Source: CAZQDP01 sp964592375
Lineage (GTDB): Bacteria; Bacillota; Clostridia; RUG12999
Length of the DNA: 20,102 nucleotides
Direction of reading: 5' to 3'
Assembly (NCBI GenBank): GCA_964592375.1
Contig: CAZQDP010000044.1
Span: 1 to 20,102, forward strand
Shown: piece after piece, positions 8,280 to 13,617 of the stretch
How positions within the stretch are numbered: the first letter of the stretch is position 1
How the letters are laid out: each line of letters starts with the position of its first letter
Position numbers and translations under genes: made by a program
Notes under the pieces: model-generated
Databases searched by the model: none
What the model saw: only the letters and a program-made list of their open reading frames with translations
What the model was told of the DNA's origin: nothing

Positions 8280-8375
8280 AAAATGAACACGATCAGCGAC
8301 CTTGCGCACGACGACTACAAGGCTGATAATGCTAATAATAATAATTATCGCTGCAAAGGAAGCATACATAATCAT
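8247..8375 (-). CDS. ilv leader peptide (attenuation peptide, 42 aa)
   Basis: A short reading frame transcribed from the ilv promoter. The ATG at 8375 is about 17 nt from the predicted transcription start and has GGGAGAAG just upstream; the stop is TAA at 8249-8247. After MIMYASFAA come five consecutive Ile codons (one ATA, four ATT), Ser, two Ile, Ser, one Leu, then four consecutive Val codons (GTA GTC GTC GTG), followed by a polar tail. Seven Ile and four Val codons clustered just before a terminator are the hallmark of an ilvL/ivbL-type leader whose translation senses charged tRNA-Ile and tRNA-Val. The Phe-Ala-Ala codons just before the Ile run form arm 1 of helix 1:2, so a ribosome stalled on Ile would mask it. 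It could alternatively be a small single-span membrane protein, but the RNA context makes a leader peptide much more likely. Confidence 0.88.
   Translation of the reverse strand: MIMYASFAAIIIIISIISLVVVVRKVADRVHFSFTANRTAFM
8292..8327 (-). promoter_or_regulatory. hairpin over the Leu/Val codons of the ilv leader
   Basis: In the minus-strand RNA, AUCAG (8327-8323) pairs with CUGAU (8296-8292), and CCUUG pairs with CAAGG inside it, separated by a 3-nt bulge on the 3' side. The loop contains the Val codons. It may act as a pause hairpin that synchronises RNA polymerase with the leading ribosome. The pairing is directly readable; the function is inferred. Confidence 0.5.
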
Positions 8376-8398
8376 TCTTCTCCCAAACTTTTTTCTTG

Positions 8399-8427
8399 AG
8401 TATATCAAAATCATTGCCTGTTGTCAA
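8399..8427 (-). promoter_or_regulatory. sigma-A promoter of the ilv-cim-leu operon
   Basis: On the minus strand, a consensus TTGACA (8427-8422) and TATACT (8404-8399) are separated by exactly 17 bp. Predicted transcription starts near 8392, about 17 nt before the leader peptide ATG. No other comparably good promoter is seen for this operon, so all seven structural genes probably depend on it and on the downstream attenuator. Confidence 0.9.
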
Positions 8428-8605
8428 GGGCTTTTTTTCAGTTTTCCCATTTTTCATCAGCGCAAAAAATGAATGTTTATTGCTTTTGAGAAAATATGAA
8501 AATTGAAAAACCATCTATAAAATAATGAAATTATATATATAATACCTTATATACATCAAAAAACTGAAAAAATTTCAAAAAAATCGCATTTTTTTAAAAA
8601 AAGTA
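8428..8605. other. AT-rich spacer between divergent promoters
   Basis: About 180 bp with no supportable gene. It contains A and T tracts just upstream of the rpsB -35 box that could serve as an UP element, a perfect 14-bp palindrome ATTATATATATAAT (8530-8543), and two copies of AAAACTGAAAAAA in inverted orientation (minus strand at 8445-8433, plus strand at 8560-8572). The first copy sits 6 bp upstream of the ilv -35 box. These could be operator half-sites or chance in AT-rich DNA. Confidence 0.5.
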
Positions 8606-8634
8606 TTGCAAAAGACTTTGGAATGTGGTAGAAT
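8606..8634 (+). promoter_or_regulatory. sigma-A promoter of rpsB-tsf
   Basis: TTGCAA (8606-8611) and TAGAAT (8629-8634) are separated by 17 bp, with A/T tracts immediately upstream. Transcription should begin near 8641, giving a leader of about 105 nt before rpsB. It is divergent from the ilv promoter. Confidence 0.8.
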
Positions 8635-8640
8635 ATTGCA

Positions 8641-8701
8641 GGTATGCAAGTACGCACACCTTATGATTTTTCAAAGCGGTGCCTTTATGGTCTTTGAAAA
8701 A
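8641..8701 (+). promoter_or_regulatory. structured 5' leader of rpsB, candidate autoregulatory element
   Basis: Two hairpins lie between the predicted transcription start and the rpsB ribosome binding site. The first pairs GGT-TGC (8641-8647) with GCA-ACC (8654-8660) around one mismatch. The second is a perfect 10-bp helix of TTTTTCAAAG (8667-8676) with CTTTGAAAAA (8692-8701). There is no U-tract after it, so it is not a terminator. Ribosomal protein S2 represses its own mRNA in E. coli; whether this leader does the same is inference. A 7-codon frame ATG..TAG (8687-8710) lies within it. Confidence 0.5.
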
Positions 8702-8746
8702 GATGAGTAGGGTGGAGGAAAATAAAAAACCGGAGGTGTTCTTATT

Positions 8747-9481
8747 ATGGCAGTTATTTCAATGAAACAGTTGCTGGAAGCGGGGGTTCATTTTGGTCAT
8801 CAAACCCGCCGTTGGAATCCCAAAATGGCCGAGTATATTTTCACTGAGAGAAACGGTATTTACATTATCGATCTTCAGAAAACAGTGAAAAAGGTAGAAG
8901 AAGCGTATATGTTCGTCAGAGATGTGGCCATGAGTGGTGATGAAGTTCTTTTTGTGGGCACAAAGAAACAAGCGCAGGACTCCATTAAAGAGGAAGCGGA
9001 AAGAGTGAACATGTACTATGTCAACAATCGTTGGTTAGGTGGCATGCTCACAAACTTTAAAACCATTAAAAAGCGTATCGAAAGAATGGAGCAACTAAAG
9101 ACAATGGAAGAGGACGGCACCTTTGACTTGCTTCCCAAAAAGGAAGTAATCAAGCTACGTGCTGAGAGAGATAAGCTTGAAAAGTTCCTAGGCGGCATCA
9201 AGGATATGAAGAAGCTGCCGGGCGCACTTTTTGTGGTGGATCCTAAAAAAGAAAAGATTGCAATTTTAGAAGCGAGAAAGCTTGGTATTCCCGTGGTTGC
9301 CATTGTGGATACAAACTGCGATCCCGACGAAGTGGATTATGTTATTCCCGGCAATGATGATGCAATCAGAGCGGTAAAGCTTATTGCTTCCGCCATGGCA
9401 AATGCAATCGTTGAGGGCAGACAGGGCGAGGAAACCGCAAAGGAAAACGAGCAGGACGAAGCGGAAGAAATTGCTGAATAA
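8747..9481 (+). CDS. rpsB: 30S ribosomal protein S2
   Basis: Small-subunit ribosomal protein S2, located at the back of the 30S head-body junction and needed for S1 binding. The 244 residues fit the usual 230-260. Family signatures are visible: MKQLLEAGVHFGHQTRRWNP, NGIYIIDLQKT, VLFVGTKKQAQD, NNRWLGGMLTNF, and the C-terminal VVDPKKEKIAILEARKLGIP and VDTNCDPDEVDYVIPGNDDA. A short acidic tail (DEAEEIAE) ends the protein. GGAGGTG (8732-8738) is 8 nt before the ATG. It is the first gene of a plus-strand unit with tsf 38 nt downstream, the near-universal bacterial pairing. Confidence 0.98.
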   Translation: MAVISMKQLLEAGVHFGHQTRRWNPKMAEYIFTERNGIYIIDLQKTVKKVEEAYMFVRDVAMSGDEVLFVGTKKQAQDSIKEEAERVNMYYVNNRWLGGMLTNFKTIKKRIERMEQLKTMEEDGTFDLLPKKEVIKLRAERDKLEKFLGGIKDMKKLPGALFVVDPKKEKIAILEARKLGIPVVAIVDTNCDPDEVDYVIPGNDDAIRAVKLIASAMANAIVEGRQGEETAKENEQDEAEEIAE

Positions 9482-9519
9482 TTTGCGATAGAGAAAAGCA
9501 GCGGAAAGGAGATTATAAA

Positions 9520-10434
9520 ATGATTACGACCGAAATGGTAAAAGAGTTAAGAGAGCGAACCGGCTGTGGAATGATGGATTGTAAAAAGGCGCTTAGCGAA
9601 AATAATGCAGATATGGATAAGGCAATCGAATGGTTGAGAGAGAAGGGGCTTGCTGCCGCTTCTAAGAAAGCCGGACGTGTTGCCGCTGAAGGTCTTGTTG
9701 ATGCATATGTAGAGGAAAATGGCAAGGTTGGTGTATTGGTTGAGGTGAATAGCGAAACCGATTTTGTTGCCAAAAATGCTGATTTCCAAACGTTTGTATC
9801 GGATATTGCAAAGGTGGTTGCTATCGGCAATCCTGCGGATACAACAGCCCTTGCAGAATTAAAGTATATGGACTCGCAGATGAGCGTGGCGGAAGCCTTG
9901 AGAGAAAAAATTCTTACAATCGGCGAAAATTTAAATATTAGACGCTTTGAAAGGTATGAGGGCCATGTGGCTACCTATATTCATGGCGGCGGACGCATCG
10001 GCGTGATGGTCGATTTTGATACGACGGACGAGGTTGCTTCAAAGGCAGAGTTTGCAGAGCTTGCCAAGGATATTGCAATGCAGATCGCTGCTGCAAACCC
10101 TCAGTATTTGGACAGAAGCACGGTTCCTACCGATGCACTTGAAAAAGAAAAAGAAATTTTGACCCTGCAGGCACGCAATGAAGGAAAGCCTGAAAATATC
10201 ATTGAAAAAATGGTGATGGGCAGAATTAACAAGTTCTATCAAGAGGTTTGCTTGGTGGACCAGGTATTTATTAAAGACAATGAGGTTTCAGTGAAGAAGC
10301 TGATGGAGAATAAAGCCAAGGAGCTTGGCGGCAATATCAGCATTCGGAAATTCGCCAGATTTGAAAAGGGCGATGGCCTTCAAAAAAGAGAAGACGATTT
10401 TGCGGCAGAAGTAGAAAAAATGGTTAACAAATAA
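9520..10434 (+). CDS. tsf: translation elongation factor Ts
   Basis: Guanine-nucleotide exchange factor that regenerates EF-Tu-GTP. 304 residues, slightly longer than the E. coli protein (283). An N-terminal UBA-like domain (about 1-50) carries LRERTGCGMMDCKKAL. The core has the EF-Tu-contacting NSETDFVAKNADF motif, and both halves of the dimerisation core are present, including HGGGRIGVMVDF. The C-terminal module ends EVEKMVNK. AAGGAG lies a few nt before the ATG. No hairpin is evident in the 38-nt rpsB-tsf gap, so both should be co-transcribed from the rpsB promoter; a hairpin follows the stop codon. Confidence 0.98.
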   Translation: MITTEMVKELRERTGCGMMDCKKALSENNADMDKAIEWLREKGLAAASKKAGRVAAEGLVDAYVEENGKVGVLVEVNSETDFVAKNADFQTFVSDIAKVVAIGNPADTTALAELKYMDSQMSVAEALREKILTIGENLNIRRFERYEGHVATYIHGGGRIGVMVDFDTTDEVASKAEFAELAKDIAMQIAAANPQYLDRSTVPTDALEKEKEILTLQARNEGKPENIIEKMVMGRINKFYQEVCLVDQVFIKDNEVSVKKLMENKAKELGGNISIRKFARFEKGDGLQKREDDFAAEVEKMVNK

Positions 10435-10448
10435 TTTGTTTTCATATG

Positions 10449-10476
10449 AAGAAGGGGCACAGGCGTGTCCCTTCTT
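10449..10476 (+). terminator. hairpin after tsf, probable partial terminator
   Basis: AAGAAGGGGCAC (10449-10460) pairs with GTGTCCCTTCTT (10465-10476) in a 12-bp stem with one G-U pair and a 4-nt loop AGGC. It begins 15 nt after the tsf stop. The downstream sequence AGTATAAT is a poor U-tract, so termination may be leaky, or the hairpin may be an mRNA processing or stability element between rpsB-tsf and pyrH-frr. Confidence 0.65.
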
Positions 10477-10602
10477 AGTATAATATGAAGCAAATAATAA
10501 GCTTGAAAATAAATAAGAAAAAGCAGGAAAAATATTTTTTATATAGAATATAATAATGAAAATAACGATAGATTGTATGTGTGCAATCGGCATAACGAAA
10601 GG
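10477..10602 (+). other. tsf-pyrH spacer, possible weak promoter
   Basis: A very AT-rich stretch between the post-tsf hairpin and pyrH. It contains TATAAT boxes at 10479-10484 and 10549-10554, but I find no convincing -35 box 16-18 bp upstream of either, so a promoter is only possible. No gene is supported here. Confidence 0.3.
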
Positions 10603-10614
10603 ATGAATGCACGA

Positions 10615-11325
10615 ATGAATCCCATTTATAAAAGGGTACTGCTGAAGGTCAGCGGAGAAGCATTGGCAGGAGAAAAAGGCTTTGGGCTGGATACAAAAAC
10701 GCTTTCGGATTTGTCACAGGTGATTAAGCAATGTGTGGATGCTGGAGTTGAAGTGGGTATCGTGGTTGGTGGCGGCAATTTTTGGCGCGGCCGAAGTGGT
10801 GAAAATATGGATAGAACCAGAGCGGACCACATGGGCATGTTGGCGACGGTGATCAATTCGCTTGCCATGCAGGATGCACTTCTTAATGCCGGTGTGGAAA
10901 CTCGTGTGCAGACCGCCATTGATATGCGCCAAATTGCTGAACCGTATATCAGAGGCAGAGCAGTTCGCCATCTGCAAAAGGGAAGAGTAGTGATTTTCGG
11001 ATGCGGAACCGGTAATCCTTATTTTTCAACGGATACAGCAGCGGCACTGCGTGCGGCCGAAATTGGAGCCGATATCATTCTGCTTGCCAAAAAGGTTGAT
11101 GGCGTGTACGACAGCGATCCGGTGAAAAATCCGGTGGCTACAAAATTCGAAATGCTAAAGTACATGGATGTACTCAATAAAAACTTAGGGGTGATGGATT
11201 CAACCGCGACCTCTCTTTGTATGGATAATGATATACCAATTCGGGTGTTCGGATTATCCGACCCTCAAAATATCATCAGAATTATTGCCGGTGAAGAAAT
11301 CGGAACAATTGTGAATGGAGGATAA
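10615..11325 (+). CDS. pyrH: UMP kinase
   Basis: Phosphorylates UMP to UDP; this is the hexameric bacterial enzyme of the amino-acid kinase family, essential for pyrimidine nucleotide supply. From the ATG at 10615 it has 236 residues, the usual size. Motifs: YKRVLLKVSGEALAG at the N-terminus, VGGGNFWRG, DHMGMLATVINSLAMQDAL, RAVRHLQKGRVVIFGCGTGNP, DTAAALRAAEIGADIILLAKKVDGVYDSDP and DSTATSLCMDNDIPIRVF. The frame is open upstream to 10573 and has another ATG at 10603 directly against AAAGG. The 10615 start matches family N-termini but has a long 12-nt spacing, so the exact start is uncertain. It is followed by frr after 5 nt. Confidence 0.96.
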   Translation: MNPIYKRVLLKVSGEALAGEKGFGLDTKTLSDLSQVIKQCVDAGVEVGIVVGGGNFWRGRSGENMDRTRADHMGMLATVINSLAMQDALLNAGVETRVQTAIDMRQIAEPYIRGRAVRHLQKGRVVIFGCGTGNPYFSTDTAAALRAAEIGADIILLAKKVDGVYDSDPVKNPVATKFEMLKYMDVLNKNLGVMDSTATSLCMDNDIPIRVFGLSDPQNIIRIIAGEEIGTIVNGG

Positions 11326-11330
11326 AAAGT

Positions 11331-11897
11331 ATGCATGCACAGTATAAGGACATGTACAAACAACAAAAAGACAAAATGGATAAAGCGATTGGTGTTTTGG
11401 AAACGGAATACGCCGCTATTCGAGCAGGAAGAGCCAATCCTGCCCTTCTTGACCCTTTGAAAATTGAATATTACGGTGCTGAAACGCCGATAAGTCAGGT
11501 GGCTTCCATATCCGTTCCTGAGGCAAGAACGATTATTATTCAGCCTTGGGAAGCGTCGCTTATGAAGGAAATTGAAAAAGCTATTTTAAAATCTGATATC
11601 GGCATTACCCCTAACAATGACGGAAAGGTCATTCGTTTGACATTTCCGCCACTAACAGAGGAGAGAAGAAAGGATTTGGCAAAGCTTACGCATAAAGAAG
11701 CGGAAAATAGCAAAGTGGCCGTGCGCAATATTCGTCGGGATGCGGTGGACCATTTTAAGGCTTTGAAGAAAAAATCTGAAATTACCGAGGATGATATGAA
11801 GGATATCGAAAAGGATATTCAGGAGCTTACGGACAATTCAATCAAAAGAATTGATGCGCTTTGCTCCGCGAAAGAGAAAGAAATTATGGAAATTTAA
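11331..11897 (+). CDS. frr: ribosome recycling factor
   Basis: Splits post-termination ribosomes together with EF-G. At 188 residues it is close to the usual 185. It carries the family signatures RAGRANPALLDPLKIEYYG, the PWEASLMKEIEKAI segment, SDIGITPNNDGKVIRLTFP and LTEERRKDLAK, and a long C-terminal helix. GGAGG at the end of pyrH serves as its ribosome binding site, so it is coupled to pyrH. Downstream it is separated from uppS by a strong hairpin with a U-tract. Confidence 0.98.
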   Translation: MHAQYKDMYKQQKDKMDKAIGVLETEYAAIRAGRANPALLDPLKIEYYGAETPISQVASISVPEARTIIIQPWEASLMKEIEKAILKSDIGITPNNDGKVIRLTFPPLTEERRKDLAKLTHKEAENSKVAVRNIRRDAVDHFKALKKKSEITEDDMKDIEKDIQELTDNSIKRIDALCSAKEKEIMEI

Positions 11898-11919
11898 ATG
11901 CCATCATTGGCTTAGCGGG

Positions 11920-11989
11920 GGATGAGGGAGCACGCAAGGATGCGATGGCGGCTTGCACGCATTGGTGGGTGGTGCCTTCATCCTTTTTT
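11920..11989 (+). terminator. intrinsic terminator/attenuator between frr and uppS
   Basis: GGATGAGGG (11920-11928) pairs with CCTTCATCC (11975-11983) in a 9-bp helix with one G-U pair. CAC/GTG pairs continue it above a 2-nt bulge, and GCAAG/CTTGC (or ATGCG/CGCAT) can form inside. T6 (11984-11989) follows immediately. The element starts 22 nt after the frr stop. I see no promoter between it and uppS, so it should allow partial read-through, lowering uppS-cdsA-dxr-rseP-aro expression relative to the translation genes. Confidence 0.75.
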
Positions 11990-12008
11990 GTTATTTGTGG
12001 CGGCGAAT

Positions 12009-12016
12009 AAAGGTGG
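12009..12016 (+). promoter_or_regulatory. ribosome binding site supporting a TTG start for uppS
   Basis: AAAGGTGG lies 7 nt before an in-frame TTG at 12024. The alternative ATGs at 11922 and 11940 fall inside the terminator hairpin. Confidence 0.55.
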
Positions 12017-12023
12017 TTATGGA

Positions 12024-12797
12024 TTGATATTTTCATTTTTAAGGGCGATATATGCAAAAATCATATCGTTGTTTGTGAAAAAAGGGGATGTAGACTATCA
12101 GAACATTCCGGCGCATATCGGTATTATTATGGACGGAAACGGCAGATGGGCACGAAGGCATGGACTTGACCGTAGGGCTGGGCATGCGGCAGGTGCAGAA
12201 ACACTCAGAGTCATTGCGGAATTTTGTGAAAAAATCGGCGTGAAGGCACTGACCGTTTATGCATTTTCTACTGAAAACTGGAACAGGCCACCGGCAGAGG
12301 TCGATGCGCTGATGGAGCTTTTATACAATTACCTTGCAGATGCAGAAAAAACACTGGCCGGTAAAAACAGCATTATCCGCATTATAGGTGATCGCACAAG
12401 GCTCAGCAAAAAAATGCAAAAACGAATGGCCGAAGTAGAAGAAATGACCGGAAAGAACACCGGCATGTATTTAAATCTTGCCGTAAACTATGGCGGGCGT
12501 GATGAAATTGTGCGAGCCACCAAAATTCTGGCAACAAAGGCGCTTCGTGGCGAGGTTGCTGTGGAGGAAATAACAGCAGAAAAGCTATCGGATTGCATGT
12601 ATACATATTTTTTACCGGACCCTGACCTTATTATTCGTCCGAGTGGAGAGATGAGACTGAGTAATTTTCTGCTTTGGCAGTCTGCATACAGCGAATTTTG
12701 GTATTCCGGTGTGTGTTGGCCCGACTTTACAGATAAACATTTGCTACTTGCCATTAGTGATTATCAAAAACGCAATAGGCGCTATGGGGGGGTATAA
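12024..12797 (+). CDS. uppS: undecaprenyl diphosphate synthase (isoprenyl transferase)
   Basis: cis-Prenyltransferase that extends farnesyl diphosphate with isopentenyl diphosphate to the C55 lipid carrier for peptidoglycan and other envelope polymers. Signatures: NIPAHIGIIMDGNGRWARRHG with the catalytic Asp, GHAAGAETLRVIAEFC, TVYAFSTENWNRP, LNLAVNYGGRDEIVRA, DLIIRPSGEMRLSNFLLWQSAYSEFW with the RxSGExRxSNF diphosphate site, and WPDF. The frame is open back to an ATG at 11922, which would give 291 residues. Those first 34 codons coincide with a terminator hairpin and have no homologue-like sequence, so I place the start at TTG 12024, giving 257 residues, the usual length. cdsA begins 2 nt after the stop. 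Confidence 0.93.
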   Translation: MIFSFLRAIYAKIISLFVKKGDVDYQNIPAHIGIIMDGNGRWARRHGLDRRAGHAAGAETLRVIAEFCEKIGVKALTVYAFSTENWNRPPAEVDALMELLYNYLADAEKTLAGKNSIIRIIGDRTRLSKKMQKRMAEVEEMTGKNTGMYLNLAVNYGGRDEIVRATKILATKALRGEVAVEEITAEKLSDCMYTYFLPDPDLIIRPSGEMRLSNFLLWQSAYSEFWYSGVCWPDFTDKHLLLAISDYQKRNRRYGGV

Positions 12798-12799
12798 AC

Positions 12800-13603
12800 T
12801 TGGCAAAAAGACTGCTTAGTGCAGGGGTTGGCATTGCAATCGCATTATTTATTCTTATATCCGAACGTTTTGTCAGCATAAGCATTGCTGCCATTATTTT
12901 GCTTGCGCTTTATGAAATTTATTTACCATTTGGATTTATTAAAAGATTACCCCTTGCCATCATGGGCTTTAGCCTTGGGGGGCTCATGGTTTTTGGGCTG
13001 GTAAACCATTTGGAGTTTATGATTCCTGCCTTGTGTTGTTATGTAATGCTGATGTTTTTAATGGCCATTTTATATCAAAAGGTTATTAAATTTGCGGATA
13101 TTGCCATTCTGTTTTTTTCCACCATTTATATTGCACTCACTCTTTCTCACATGTGGCTGCTTTATGACAGTCAATATGGAAGGTTTTATATTTATCTGAT
13201 ATTTTTTGGCGCATGGCTACCGGACAGCGGCGCATTCTTTATGGGCAAATACTTAGGTCGACATCCGCTTGCGCCTACCATCAGTCCGAAAAAAACGGTG
13301 GAGGGTGTTTTTGGTGGTTACTTGGCCGGAATGATTAGCTTTTTACTATATGGTTTTGTGGTCAGTGGTTATTTCGGGCTCAAAGTTAACTTCTGGTCCT
13401 TGCTTTTATTGTCTGCTATTTGTGCCACAGCGGCACTGATAGGAGATTTAGCGGCTTCACTCATTAAAAGAGAATTGGGCATTAAGGATTATGGCAGCAT
13501 TATGCCGGGGCATGGCGGCCTATTGGATCGGTTTGACAGTGTAATTTTTGTGGCGCCGGTGGTCTATTATTATCTTAAATTCCTACCGGTAATCATAAAA
13601 TAG
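12800..13603 (+). CDS. cdsA: phosphatidate cytidylyltransferase (CDP-diglyceride synthase)
   Basis: Integral membrane enzyme making CDP-diacylglycerol from phosphatidate and CTP, the branch point to all bacterial phospholipids. 267 residues, mostly hydrophobic with about seven to eight membrane segments. Signatures are the cytosolic SPKKTVEGVFGG and the C-terminal CDS signature from SLIKRELGIKDYGSIMPGHG through GLLDRFDS. The start codon is TTG at 12800, two nt after the uppS stop, with a G-rich stretch at the end of uppS as the ribosome binding site; translation is likely coupled. Position between uppS and dxr is the standard order in Bacillota. Confidence 0.96.
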   Translation: MAKRLLSAGVGIAIALFILISERFVSISIAAIILLALYEIYLPFGFIKRLPLAIMGFSLGGLMVFGLVNHLEFMIPALCCYVMLMFLMAILYQKVIKFADIAILFFSTIYIALTLSHMWLLYDSQYGRFYIYLIFFGAWLPDSGAFFMGKYLGRHPLAPTISPKKTVEGVFGGYLAGMISFLLYGFVVSGYFGLKVNFWSLLLLSAICATAALIGDLAASLIKRELGIKDYGSIMPGHGGLLDRFDSVIFVAPVVYYYLKFLPVIIK

Positions 13604-13617
13604 TAAGGTGAGGACAA

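Noticed and set aside
8417..8438. Possible plus-strand terminator GCCT..GGGC followed by T7
   Set aside because: The stem is only 4 bp with an 8-nt loop, no plus-strand gene ends before it, and the bases are better explained as the ilv -35 region on the other strand.
8332..8514. 60-codon minus-strand frame overlapping the ilv promoter and the start of the leader peptide
   Set aside because: It would start upstream of the promoter -35 box, has no ribosome binding site, is Lys/Phe-rich as expected of AT-rich DNA, and is in a different frame from the well-supported leader peptide.
8709..8718. AGGGTGGAGG upstream of rpsB, reminiscent of the T-box AGGGTGGNACCGCG
   Set aside because: The ACCGCG half is missing, no specifier stem or following terminator is seen, and rpsB is not a T-box target.
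11922..12023. N-terminal 34-codon extension of UppS
   Set aside because: It coincides with an intrinsic terminator, makes the protein longer than the family norm, and a TTG with a good ribosome binding site follows at 12024; kept only as an alternative.
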